NCBI GenBank assembly: GCA_036346225.1
Contig: JARFIW010000453.1
Coordinates: forward strand, 3,286,001 to 3,350,000
Direction of reading: 5' to 3'
Source of the DNA: Platerodrilus igneus
Lineage: Eukaryota > Arthropoda > Insecta > Coleoptera > Lycidae
DNA: 64,000 nucleotides
Made by a program: the position numbers and the translations under genes. Every line of letters starts with the position of its first letter. The first letter of the stretch is position 1. The notes beneath the pieces were generated by a model. That model was not told the DNA's origin and did no database searches. It saw nothing but the letters and a program-made list of their open reading frames with translations. Of this stretch, positions 11,901 through 23,849 are shown piece after piece.

Positions 11901-14900
11901 ACAACCAAGTAACTGACCATCATACATTTTTGGGAGATACTAAAATTTAACTAAAACAAACTCATGTTTTGTAAATCAAACGTATGATTATTTCCAACAT
12001 ACCACAACGACATTAAAAAGTGTTATACAAAACACAAAAGCACTTGCTATAAATTGCGCTAGTACACCAAAACTGAACACTCCATCCATGCAGTCAGTAT
12101 ACCTAAAAAATATTGCATACACATAACAATCAATAATCCAAAAAAAAATATTTTTTTTCAAGTTTGGACTGGTATAGACGCTAAGAAATTTTTTATTCTG
12201 AAATACTTAAAAAATTTTTAACTATTAATTTCACAAAAAGATTATGAATTTGACTTTGCCAAATCTTACTATTCAAAAATATTTTAAAAACAAAAACAAT
12301 TATTTTACCACGATACTAAACGCTATCTTGGTCAAAGGTTTCCATGAATTGTAAAACCTGTTCCCGGTGGTTTTCCAGAGCGCATTTGATCCCATATTTC
12401 TAAGCAGTCTATAACAGTAAAACACACGGGTCAGAAAGAAAAAGAAAGGAAATCGAAGTAAAGACCCGCACGAATCGCGGTCACGTATAAAAAGGTAAAG
12501 AAAATTTAGAAATGCCGGGCTAACTACAAATGCGGAGAGTGGGGTGGTTCACATAGACAAGAAAAAACACCTCCATCGAATTTTTATTGCCAATTAACAC
12601 AAAAATTTTTATTTAAAAGAAATAAAAAGTTATGTTGTACGGACAATTTTTATAATTTCGATACAAGGTGCGCATTTCGTATGGTTACATGTAAAATTTA
12701 TCAGTTATAACAAAAAATAATGAAAATAGTTCCTTCTTGACAAACCTTTTTAAATTAAACATAGTAAGTAAATTACAGTACACAAAAGGACACTAGTGAA
12801 GCTAGTTTTTGAACGGGTTTGTAAACTGGTTTCGTGCATCGGCGCAATGCAACTTGAATTTATCCGTGGTTCATCTGTTGTGGACATACAGCAAAAAGTG
12901 GACAAACAAGATAAAGAGAAAAGATTGGCACATACTTCCACATGTCGAGATACTTATCTTGTATCCTAATCCGTTGAGATAAAACAGCTAAATATAGTGC
13001 TCTCGTCTAATCTTGCACACTTTGTCAGCAACAGAGGTCTGCCAGCAAGACATCGGGACCTTGCTCACTGTGGGGTTGTCTTCACGGTAGTCAGGATGTA
13101 ACATTATTGTGAATAATTACCATAACGTAATTTAATCTTGTTAATATGTTGCTCTCCTTATTTAATTTGTATCAACTACCCAAAATCAATACATATAAAC
13201 CTGCTCGTTTGGAAATAATTACAGCAAAGTCACGCGAGTACCTACCATTTTATTAAATTAAATCAACCTTCGTTGGTATAGGAATAAGAACATTTTTAAA
13301 AGTTCTGAGAAACATTCTAATAAAATGTTTTAAAATAAGAACCTACCATCTATTCGCTGAGCTGTATATAAATTAATCCCCTTCAGACAAAATCCACCAC
13401 GTATGAAGTACAGTTTTAATATCTTGCCAGACCGAGTCTTTGATGTATTCTGGCAACACAAGTAACCCTTTTAAAATTGTATATGTCAACCTATTTCTAA
13501 TTTCAATGTAGAAGCCAGATTAGTCATTGAGATAGCTGTAGAATTCCTAAACTTTCAGACGCCAATCCGTGTAAACTGAGGAACATAAATCAATCATACA
13601 TCTATGTCACTCATAATGGTACACACCTAAGTATTTTTGGCTGTAAAATTCCTAGGAAAAAACCCTAACCCTTGAATCACCACCGGACACGTTTCTTTGT
13701 GCGATAGAGTACATAATTGCTTATATGGTTACCCAACTACAGAGGTGAGATTCCAAAGAACTTGATTGGCATTGGCTATTGAGAAAAATTATGAAATAAA
13801 CGTCATAAAGAAAGGCGTAGTCAATCAGGTTATAAAAACTAAATTTTGTAAATAAGGGGCAAATTTTGAATCTCGTTTTGACAGAAGAAGCTCGAAAAGG
13901 ACGCCATCTCGATTGCCGGCGCGATGCAGTAAATTAAGAGTTCTCGGTATTTAATATACAAGGGCTGAGTGGCCAGTTATACGAATTAGTTCCTGTGGGA
14001 TAATTGCGGATTATGATATACCGCAAATAGAACTAGTTATTTAATTAGCGAAGTGAATCGCTAACCTTTTTGTGAAAGGATACGTGTTATGTTGCTGCGC
14101 ACGGGTACTTTGTTACACAATTTTTCCTTATAGATTTATATAGTGTATTTACTCTACCTTATAGGCGGCAGAGCCTCAATAGATTATGAGGGGTTCCTGT
14201 TTAACGTTTAAGCCCAGGGTAAAGAAGATGATAAATGGCTTTGAGTAAAAAAAAGGACCCTCTAAAGAGATCTTCCTGCCAGCTAAGCTTCTTCAACTTA
14301 GGGCAGAGCTATGAGCTAGGGTCGTAAGATGGTATACGATAATAAAAGAATTTTTAATGTACGCCACCGTATCTTAATAATTGTCATAATAAGAATCAAT
14401 CCGAAGATCAGATACGGAAATCTTCGAAAAAAAATATATTCTTGACGAGCAAAACATAGAAAAATAATACTTACTTATGACTCTGCAAACTGGAATGGGA
14501 ACGACGATCTCGTACTGTATGAAAATTTAATCACTTCTAAACATTTTTGAACTGGGGCTACATTAGAGCATAGTCACTTTATCACAAAAAAAATAAATTA
14601 TAAAAAGATCAACTAGTCAAAATTATACTTCAAAAAATTTTAAACTCAACACCAATAATATATCTTTCTTCACTACAAAAAATTCACAAATGTGGTTGTT
14701 TGCTTCTATAGAAAAATTATTGATAACTTCAATGAAAGAAAGCTTTAAGACAACTTAGTACTCTTTCTATTGATTTACAAAAAAATCTATACATCATTTG
14801 TACAATTTTATACGTACTGAAACCTTCGAGATAACTAGTTTTATTAAGGTCAAGTATCAGTCTCTGATTATTTATATGAATCTTATAATTGAAAACTTAT

Positions 14901-15245
14901 TGTAATTCTCTATAAGAAATATAGTGTTTTCATTATTATTCTACAATTTATATATGATACCTGAATAGGATCCTGTTCGGGTTTACAATTAATTGATTAA
15001 ATGCTCTAACTTTCCTTAGATTGTAGAACTACATATTTAATTAATTTAATTGATGGCATCAAAGGTCAAAAATACTTATTGTTTGACTTAATCTGTACTT
15101 CAAGTGTACTGCCAAAAAAATTATATTTTATAATGTGACAAACAAATATCAACGTGTCACGTGCTTAGTTACGAATACATTTTAGCATAACCTTGTAAAT
15201 TCAAAAATTGATTTATGAAATATCCAACTATTAAATTCTGAACAA
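8980..15245. other. Long AT-rich stretch, no gene recognised
   Basis: Over 6 kb with only short open frames lacking motifs. A block around 12,420-12,620 shares a phrase (GAGAGTGGGGTGG...CACA, then A-rich DNA) with 43,560-43,680, so it is probably a diverged dispersed repeat. Nothing else was identified; introns of a host gene cannot be excluded. Confidence 0.45.
12536..12620 (+). repeat. Dispersed repeat piece shared with ~43.63 kb
   Basis: AGAGTGGGGTGG followed by TCACA and an A-rich AAGAAAA..ACCTC stretch occurs here and at 43,635-43,680. The similarity is short and imperfect. I cannot name the family. Confidence 0.35.
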
Positions 15246-15251
15246 AATATT

Positions 15252-15424
15252 ACGTGTCTAATTTAAATGACCATATAAATTTTTCAAACATTTCGTGTAC
15301 CAATTTGAATAACATATAGAATTTACAAAAATTACGTGTACCAATTTAAATGAACATATAGAATTTATCAAAAATTGCGTGTACTAATTTAAATGAACAT
15401 ATAGAATTTACAAAAATTGTTTGT
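15252..15424. repeat. Minisatellite, ~43-bp unit, four copies
   Basis: Four head-to-tail units carry CGTGTACCAATTTAAATGAAC and TATAGAATTTACAAAAATT cores, beginning near 15,252, 15,294, 15,335 and 15,378. The inner units are the most alike. Confidence 0.75.
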
Positions 15425-15934
15425 ACATTTCCAGTAATGGTTCCATGAAATGAAAATTGAACTAAAATTGGAGATGTCTCACCACAAACAATCTGCTAGG
15501 CATCCGAGTTCGTCAACCATCTTGAGTACTTACGACAGCAAGTGTGCGCAGTTTACACGTGCCAGGTTTTACAACTTGACTTCCATACAAAATAAGATTT
15601 ACGGAAAATTCCACTATACTGCATAGCAACATTTGAGACTTTGGACTTTCAATACAGCTAACAACAAATTGTGCTGCAGTGTTTCATAACGATTATATAC
15701 AAAAGATTTATCGCTCCTATCCTTTATACATTACGTGCTTAGTTACGAATACGTTTTTTAATTGCGTTTCAATACTGTATAAACATTTTTTACTTGCGAT
15801 TCAAAATTGGACATTTTTTACTTGCGTTGTAAAGAATCCAGGAAATGGTTTGGATGCAAACTTGAAAATTATTCACCTACCATAGATGTGTATTTCTTGG
15901 TCACACTTGGTCGATTCAACCACTAATCGAGGCC

Positions 15935-16186
15935 ATGGTATCCGTCGACACCATTTCACCTGTCCTTGGGACGGCATGTTTTATCAAACCTGCTAGCCCA
16001 CGTTTCAACACTTGCTTAGCTGATTACATTCCGATGTTAAATGAGGAACCTTGGCCACGAGGCAATTTTATTATCCAAGCACGCGAAGAATGGGAATGTT
16101 GTATCAATTCACATACAGATAGCAGAAATCTTAAATTTTACTTCGAGTCTTTAAATATAGGTGGAGCTCTAAGTATGAATTGGTAA
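15935..16186 (+). CDS. Hypothetical 83-aa open frame, possible exon
   Basis: An open frame of 83 codons is richer in GC and less repetitive in composition than its surroundings, with two Trp-containing motifs (EEPWPRGNF, REEWECC). I do not recognise the family. There is no signal peptide or membrane segment. It could be one exon or a gene fragment. A polypyrimidine-poor upstream region gives no convincing acceptor site. Weak call. Confidence 0.2.
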   Translation: MVSVDTISPVLGTACFIKPASPRFNTCLADYIPMLNEEPWPRGNFIIQAREEWECCINSHTDSRNLKFYFESLNIGGALSMNW

Positions 16187-16189
16187 TAT

Positions 16190-18450
16190 ATTGTTACAAT
16201 CGGAATTTAATATTTTCTGTTTAATAATGGATATTTCTTCAATAGATATTTAGAACAAAAGCGTATATTTATGAAGCAGGTAATTGTATTCGTTACAACT
16301 TAATATGGAAAATTAGAACAACAGCTTCCTTCTTGTGTTGGCCTTTGAGAAGAGGAGAACTCGAATGTGAATTTAATCACTGTACCTATATATTTTTTTG
16401 AATTGATGATAGTAAACTAGTAGATATTTTATTAAGTTAGCTATAAATTTTGTTAGGAAAATAGTGCACTAAAAGTAGGTTATATGACTAAGTTGTAACA
16501 ACCATAAATATTCTCTTTGCTCTTGACGGTCCTTTGAATTTCCGTAAATGTCAATAAATAGATTTTAAGATCTTGATTTCAGTTGCATTATTTATAATAT
16601 TGATGTGTTAAAATTTTATGTAAAGGAAGCTTTTGTCAAAAACAAAAAAAAAAGGAAACAAAAAATTATTTAAAAATTAATCGTAACGTAATTAAATCGA
16701 TCACTATAAATATTATCTTAGAAAGTAGAATCAGATTTAAATTGTGGGCAAAATTATTTGATAATTGTATTTAAAGCGCAATTGCACGCGGATAATTCAT
16801 TATTTTGGGTTTTGAGCTTTAAATTCGGTAGCGTTATCAAAGTGAATTTTGCATAATTTATTTTTTATGTACATGATTGGAATCTTTCTAGCTATGTCTA
16901 GAAGGGTCATATATAAAGCTATATCAAGGCGATCACCCCTTGATAGAAGTTCCTGAATAGGTGAATCTGGCACCCTTAAAGATAACATCAGAGAGTAAAG
17001 AATTACAGAAAAGATATTGAATTAGACTTGATATAGTCAGTATTTATTCGTCTTACTTTTTTTGTCTTAAGAAACCCCACGACCTACGCTAGTTAGCCGA
17101 GATCAAACCCCTAATCCTTGTTACAGGCATTTTCACCCTTTGTTACAAGATTTAAATTCGTCGTGTCAAATCCGCCCGTAACAAGGATCATAGCTGAAAC
17201 AGCGGGTTTACGCAGAAGAGCAATTGGGCCTACGTAAAAAAGCTTAAAAACGAGAACCTTACTAGTATAAATAAGCATGTAAGCAACTTACCAATGCAGC
17301 GGGGGTATTAGCTTCTCGTGAAAGATGTGCATCGCTCTTAGAGTAATAGAATTAACCACGCAGGAAGCACATGCTAGCACGAAAAGCAGGATTAAAGTGA
17401 ACCCAATTTTGGAAACGATATGATAATCTATTGAAGTATTGGGATGCCATGTGTCAAAAGAACACGTCTCAAATCTTTTTAATGCATAAATAGATACAGA
17501 AAACCTGCAAATGCGAATCTGATCGCCTTTGTTAATTACACATTAAACTTATATCACTACGTTTAAATAAAGCGAACATATTCTTTCATAAAGCAAAGAT
17601 TGTAGCTAACCGAATTATATCAACCAACAAAGATAGATTGAGGTACTTTGATTTGAACTAAATACACTAATAATATTTTACATGGTGTTGAACAAGCACT
17701 TATTTCAATTGTTATAGGATGAGTTTTATGGAAACAAATCGATTTATTAAATTATGAGACGTGATCAGGGATGTCTCCTATAGCAGGTAGTCACACAGAA
17801 GTCAACGCAGAAGCGTGGAAATATTCAAACAGAATGATAAATCAATTCAAAACATTTAGCAGAGTACAATTGAATGAAACAAGTCAAGATCTTTTTGAAT
17901 TTTGGAAATCGGACTAACATCTGCGGAGTTACAAACCTTTTAATACCAAACCCCCCAAGAATTTTGAACGTCTATATTTAACTCAAATGCTAGAGCCTAT
18001 TTAGATACCAAAATTTTTGAAATCTAATCAACCCATAAAAATCGCTAATCTGAAATTACTTCACACCTGCATTACGGTTTATTTCTGGAGACCTAGCACA
18101 TATATTTCTAAACACTTAAGCCATGTATTTAATGCAAAACATTTTCAGTATTTAAATATTTTGAAATTTTTTAATGGAACCAAGCAACAGCTGCCAAAAG
18201 TGAAAATTACTTGATATAGATCCCGTCTTGTTTTCGGAAGCTAAGACGTGGATTTAATGTAAAAATTTTCACGTCATTAAAAATGTCTTTAGTTTTAACC
18301 TACAAGCAATCCGAGATATAAATATGAAAAATATTGCGTACTATGAATCAGTATAATACTAAACCAGTGTTAGCATGAAAGAAAGTTTCCTGGAATCCCT
18401 TCCTATTAATTTACAACTATCGGGTTATTTTAAAATTTATATGAAACTGC
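16190..18450. other. AT-rich DNA, no gene recognised
   Basis: Only short open frames without motifs, for example 16,800-16,988 (minus) and 18,017-18,214 (plus). A small inverted repeat (CCTTGTTACAGGC and its near-complement) lies at about 17,114-17,190. No RNA gene was seen. Confidence 0.45.
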
Positions 18451-18457
18451 TATTTTT

Positions 18458-19130
18458 AAGGTTCCGTACTTTATAAGGTATAACGGAACCTTTATAAGAT
18501 CACTCTCGTGTCCGTCCGTCCGTCTGTCACAGAGGTTTTTCTCAAAAACTATGTAACGTAGGAATTTGAAATTTGGCACAATGCTAGGTCTTTATGGCGC
18601 GCACATATATCGACAGTCAGAAAATAGGAAAAAAATATTTTTAGATTAAAATGGCGGGGGTTAATTCAATAAAAAAAAGTTTTAATAAATATATCGTGTG
18701 AGGTATCATTTGAAAGAGGATTCTAAAGGCTTCTAAAAATATTTTTTTATAATTTTCGATCCAGTAGTCTTCATGATATAGCTCAAAATGTGCCAAAATG
18801 ACCGCCCTCCCCCCCCTGTTCTCCGATATTTCCAAAGCTAAAATTTTGATTTTAATAGGGATAGTAGCTATGAGTCATAGATTATCGGAAAACTGCAGGT
18901 TTTTTGACAGTGTAATAGTTGCAGGGAAAAAATTATAAAAACAGTAATAGACAACGTATTTACTAATGTACCAGTACAATGTGGGACAATATATTCATTT
19001 TTTCAGTTATCACAATGAAATTTGGATGATTTAAATATACATTAAAAAAAACAACTTAATTTGGTTTATTGTAGTATTGGTACGGAACCCTAATAGTGCG
19101 AGCTCGAATCGCTCTTGGCTAACTTTTTTA
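18458..19130. repeat. Dispersed insect repeat of the 'GGTTCCGT ... GTCCGTCCGTC' type
   Basis: It begins with a small hairpin (GGTTCCGT 18,460-18,467 paired with ACGGAACC 18,483-18,490), continues with GTCCGTCCGTCCGTCTGTC near 18,510, and ends with TACGGAACCCTAATAGTGCGAG and CTCTTGGCTAAC near 19,080-19,125. Elements with this opening, the GTCCGTC run and a closing 'cggaaccct...gcgcgag' are, from memory, widespread repeats in insect genomes. The superfamily is unclear to me. No transposase frame is present; the open frame at 18,641-18,835 (minus) is inside the repeat and shows no domain. Confidence 0.6.
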
Positions 19131-19872
19131 TTTTAGAATTATCTGAGATTTCATATAGCCTTTGAAACCTGGTTCTGTTACTAGATCCAATTAAAACAAA
19201 ACGCAGTAAAGGTATTCTATTAAAAACTAATGTAACAAGCAATATCTTGAAGGCCCGCTGTTTTTTCTTAAATACTTGGGATCTACATTATCAATATGAT
19301 AGTGTGGTATAATCTGAAAATAACGTTTTATTTTTACAATCTCTTTTTATAGGTGGTAGAGTTCGGTTGAACTATCTTCTCCAAATATATTGTTAAATAA
19401 GCAGAAGGCATGCTATTTGTTGATGGGGATTCCCAATTAAGTTCATGACCATATTTCTGGAGGAATGCATTGTGTTTCTTGAGGTCCTCGCTTAAGTTGT
19501 ATGAGTCCAAAGGCCTATCGAAAATTTCGTGCTATAGTTCCTGGGTTTACATATTAAATATAGCTACTTTTTTGACAGAAAATTCGCATTTTTTGTATTA
19601 AAATTCTTGTATTTCCAAAATTTAACACACGGTGCTTGTCGAAGGCGTCGAGATCCAGGTCACTTAAATATAATGTAATGAAAAATTTCTATTACAAGTT
19701 TTTGATCATATTACATTCAAACGGCCTGGGGTCAATTTCTGCAGCAGCCAATTTTACCTCCTAGAAAGTTTAATTAATAAAAATGTTTACTTCCACAGAA
19801 AAACGCAGAATATAGAAAAATAATTACAAATGCATTATAGGAACAACAATTTAAGCAGCCACATTCTGTCAT

Positions 19873-20075
19873 ATGGAGAAGTATTTAGAAAACGGATACA
19901 GAAAGAACACGGATCTCAAGACAAGCAAGTTTGCTAGATATCAAAAGAAAAGCTTAACCCCTACAATGAGGAAGACAAATGAAGCCCTGGACGAAGTGAA
20001 AAAGGGGTGGATTAGCGCGTCAGAGGCAGTCAAAATTTACAAATATTCCTAAGGCGACATTCTATAACAACTTTC
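19873..20075 (+). pseudogene. Pipsqueak-type helix-turn-helix fragment (broken)
   Basis: The ATG at 19,873 opens a 59-codon frame ending at 20,052. It contains a basic stretch (YRKNTDLKTSKFARYQKK), then MRKTNEALDEVKKGWISASEAV, which fits the N-terminal half of an HTH_psq domain. At about 20,045 the frame is lost, but the expected next motif, IPKATFYN, appears in another frame (about 20,045-20,068). HTH_psq domains occur in pogo/Tigger-type transposases, Jerky-like proteins and pipsqueak regulators. Only the DNA-binding start is present, so it is probably the remnant of a DNA transposon. No DDE domain follows; the LINE starts about 200 bp downstream. Confidence 0.5.
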
Positions 20076-20382
20076 ATTATCATTTTGTTTTCGACCTTAC
20101 TTACCAACATGTATACATGACTCCCATTAATAAGAAAATGAAATATTACCTGGTTATCCCCTTCAAAAACGGAAAGTGTTAAATTATATGTTATGGTAGG
20201 GCTTAAGCAACGAATCGCTGCTAACATGCCAGACCGCTAACTAATTGTGAGTTACGTCAGGGTGACATATAGTTACTTGATTTTTTTTTTTGTTTTCGAA
20301 CTTACTTAAGGTCGGTTTGACGCAGCTCTAAATTATTTTCTATTCTGAGCTAGTCTAAAAAGGTCTACATGCCCTTCACAAC

Positions 20383-21831
20383 CTAAACTCTAATAATTTG
20401 ACTAATATAGCTTTGTCTAGGTCTTCCTACACTATTTTTATTTGGTAGTCTATAATTTAAGACCTTACTAAATAGTACCTCATGTCTTAACTGGTGTCCT
20501 ATCATTGTACCTCTCCTAACCTTTAATTGTTTCCACATACAGGGTTCCCCAACTATTCTTCTATAAACTTCCTCAATTGTTACTCTATCTGTCAAACTAA
20601 TGTTTACCATTCTTCTATTACACCAAGTTTTAAAAGCTTCTATCTTCTTCTTATCTATTTCTTTAATTGTCCAAGAATGCTCCATAAGTATGACTTTAAG
20701 AAACTTTTTCTATTGTCTAAACTAATACCATTAGCTATTAGTAAGTCTTTTTTTTTAACATTTTTTTAGCTTGAGGGATTCTAGCTACTATATCCCTTCT
20801 GCTAAGTCCGTCCTTTGTAATTATACTACCTAAATAGCAATAGTCATGTACCTCATCTAACTAGGTATTACCTATTTTTAATTTTGGTTTAGAACTAGGC
20901 TGTAACTCACTTATCATTATTTTTGTCTTTCCTGAGTTAATTCTCATACTATAATTACTCTGTAGTATTTCATCTAAAATATTTAAAAATTCTCCTAACT
21001 CTTTTCTAGACTCTGCTATAATGGCTATATCATCTGCAAAACGTAACATGTTTATTTTCTGTCCCTGTCCATTAATACCTATCTCTTTCCTCTTTCTAGC
21101 TAAGTTTAAAGCTTCCTCAATATAAACATTAAAAATCAAGGGAGATAGTATACATCCCTGTCTTAACACAATTGCTAGTCTTAGCTTCCTTTTCTATTTC
21201 ATTAAATCTAATTACTACGCTTTGGTTCTTATATAGACTGTAAATAATTTTTCTCTCCCTATGAGAGATTCCTATTTTTTCGCAAAACCCTGAACATATC
21301 AATCCAATTAACCCCATTAAATGCTTTTTCTAAATCTACAAACGCGAAATGAGCCTTTTTTTTGTAACCTTTCTTCGATAATTGCTCTAATCATTAGTAT
21401 CGGCTCTCTAGCCCCTTTGTCTTTACGAAAACTATATTGGTCTTCGCGTAAGTAATTCTCAGTCAAAGCTTCTACTCTATTTTCAATTATTATTGTTAGT
21501 ATTTTGAAAGCATGGTAAGTTAAACTAACCGTTCTAAAATTCTCACACCTATCAACTCCCGACTTTTTTGGGATTGGGATAATAATATTTTTTTCGAAAT
21601 CTATTGGGACCTCACCTGTGTCGTGTATTACCTTTACTAGTTCATATAATCTGTCTAAAGTTTTCTGACTTGAATATTTTATTAATTCTGCGGGTATATC
21701 ATCTATCGCCGGCGCTTTATTTAGTTTAAGATCCATAACAACTCTATCAAATTGCTCTCTTAATATTGAGAACCCTATTTCTACATCCTCTTCTTGGTCG
21801 TTCTCTAACTCATCCATATAAATATATATAA

Positions 21832-21872
<41 letters not shown>

Positions 21873-21880
21873 TATTATAT
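20383..21880 (-). pseudogene. LINE reverse transcriptase and C-terminal region (frameshifted)
   Basis: This is the reverse transcriptase that copies element RNA at the nicked target. The first piece (about 21,880-21,317) has LNKAPAIDDIPAELIKY and an ENFRTVSLTYHAFKI block, typical LINE RT motifs. The next piece (21,169-20,861) has LRQGCILSPLIFNVYIE and the catalytic FADD at 21,029-21,040. A third (20,685-20,383) holds the C-terminal GHQLRHE and GRPRQSY motifs. At least three frame changes or stops separate them. The catalytic aspartates remain, so loss of function is from frame breaks. Confidence 0.75.
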
Positions 21881-21883
21881 AAA
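21815..21883. repeat. (AT)n microsatellite inside the LINE coding region
   Basis: An AT/AAAT run of about 65 bp lies between the endonuclease and RT domains. On the minus strand the frame stays open through it, reading alternating Tyr and Ile/Leu, and joins RWKRYLEDLYN upstream to MDELENDQEED downstream. Confidence 0.8.
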
Positions 21884-22297
21884 TCTTCTAAATATCTTTT
21901 CCATCTATCTGCTACCTCAACTTTATTTATTAGAAGCTCATTATAATAATATCTCCTATGTTACTCAGGGTTTTCTCGCTTCTATTTTTTTCGTACCTAT
22001 AGTCTGCGTTGGTGTATCATGTACAGCCCTTTTTATTTCTTTGCATCTATTATCTACGTTCCCTCCTATAGCTATCTCTTTGATCTTATTATCTAATACT
22101 TGTTTATATTCTTTTTTTTACCTCACTATTATTAGACTTGCCTAGATCCCATCTCTCTCGTGTAACCTTTCTCAATTTTTTTAATTTTAGCTTACACTTC
22201 ATTTTAACTATGTTATGATCGCTATCTATGCCAGCCCCTGGATAACTACGACAGTTTTTAACTTGGTTTCTAAATCTTTGTTTAACTAAAATATAAT

Positions 22298-22815
22298 TTA
22301 TTTGGTATCAAGCCCTAATCTTTCTCCTCTATCATTTGGTCTACCATACCCAAATTTTTCTACTATTTTTCCCTCACTACCTTCTCCCACTGACGCATTA
22401 AAATCGCCCATAACTATTAAATTCTCATCTCCCTTTACTTTTCTCACCATACTATTTATTTCCTCGTATACCTTTTCTACTTCCTCATCCTCGTACTGAG
22501 TTGTTGGCATGTATACCTGTACTAAAACAGTGTCTGTGGGTTTCGTACTCAATCTATCCATAATTATTCTATCACTAAATTGCAAGTACTCTTTAACTTT
22601 ATGTCTAATCTTTTACCTAACACTATTCCTACCCCTACCTGTCCATTAGTTCAAGAAGATGTAATTAGTCTATAATTATCTTTCCAAAAGTCATTACTAT
22701 ATGGCCATCTCACCTCACTAATAAATAAAATGTCCAGCTTTCCTTTTCTCATTTCGACTAATAAATTCGGTAACTTATCTACTCTAAGTAATGATTTTAC
22801 ATTCCAAGTCCCTAT
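22298..22815 (-). pseudogene. LINE endonuclease domain (frameshifted)
   Basis: This is the apurinic/apyrimidinic-type endonuclease that would nick target DNA to prime reverse transcription. The N-terminal motif GTWNVKSLLRVDKL is at about 22,805-22,765 and the catalytic-acid motif ISEVRWP near 22,710. A stop interrupts the frame near 22,650. The second piece, 22,585-22,298, carries MGDFNASVG with the conserved D/N pair. The C-terminal SDH motif was not found, as the frame breaks again below 22,298. Confidence 0.7.
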
Positions 22816-23365
22816 CACTAAATCGTACCGTTGTTTTAAAATCCTACGATGAAGAGCCCCAAGTACCCCTTCCCGGAGATCCGAATGAGAAGGTTTTTTG
22901 CCTCTGGACGAGAATTTTACTTGTGAGCTTCTCCATCATACATATTTCGTGTTTTAGGCCACGCATACCTGGGAAATATTGGGGTAGGTTCCCATATCTT
23001 TCCACAACACAATTTTTAAAGATTTTAGCAAAAAGCCGTATCTGTCACGGCCAACCCTCAACGATATTGTAAATTATCAAGGATCGCCCGAGACCAACCG
23101 ACTCTCCTCCAATATCTTTTAGGCAGAAAGACTACTGCCCCTTGCTGCGCCTTTTAATCGCCTTTTACAATAAGCAGACTTACTATAGTAGTATTCTCTG
23201 TCCCCTACTATAGGGATAATAACAAGTTTAGAAAAGCAAATAATGCCATAATATCTTAACTCTCTTGGAAATAGTCAACGCATAGAACAAGAAATGCTAA
23301 ATTTGAAACCGGAGGCTGGTATTGCGAATAATGGAATTTAAACAGTTGCTGAGAGTGTAACGCTC

Positions 23366-23845
23366 GCTTTATATGGTAGAAACCACAAAGGTAGATATCT
23401 GCGTCATGACTTGTAACCGTATATATTAAGTTGAAAATTTCAAGTCAATGTAGCATCTAGTTCATAAATACCAAATTAATATCAGTTGTGAAAAATATTT
23501 TATTTTCACACAAGTAGTTGTTTTTACTACTTTAAAATTGTCGTCTAAATACTTTAAGGGTTTAATAAATTCAATTAATATAAATGCAAGTACGTTAAAA
23601 TAAATATATATCAAATGTTTATTTTTATATTAGAACACAAACATACGTTCACATAACTCTTTCTGTCATTATCTTAAATAAACCTGCTCACGTCTGTCGT
23701 TACTTAAAAACGCATAGAAATCATATTGCTATATTTCTCGTATCCATTGGTAAAGCTTTAAAAGAATCTTAAAGGTATGTTGTGAATTGCGCCAAGCGCC
23801 TGTGACGGTAGATATCTTCTTTCGTGGTTTCTAGTATAATAAAGC
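23366..23845. mobile_element. Possible MITE with ~40-bp terminal inverted repeats
   Basis: The left end 23,366-23,405 (GCTTTATATGGTAGAAACCAC...AGATATCT) matches the reverse complement of the right end 23,806-23,845 with several mismatches and small gaps. The interior (about 400 bp) is AT-rich and non-coding. No target duplication was settled. Confidence 0.4.
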
Positions 23846-23849
23846 ATGC

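Larger units (their letters stand above)
20280..23215 (-). mobile_element. RTE-like non-LTR retrotransposon (LINE)
   Basis: The minus strand reads, in order, a GC-richer 5' leader (about 23,215-22,820), an AP-type endonuclease (22,815-22,298), a reverse transcriptase (about 21,880-20,860) and a C-terminal region with the pattern KIEAFKTWCNRRM ... GRPRQSY (20,685-20,383). The endonuclease-RT order and this C-terminal block fit the RTE group as I know it. A T-run at about 20,281-20,292 (A-run on the element strand) may be the tail. Multiple frame breaks make it inactive as read. Clade assignment is by motif memory only. Confidence 0.75.

Noticed and set aside
22791..23072. 93-aa plus-strand open frame
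   Set aside because: Antisense to the LINE leader and endonuclease start.
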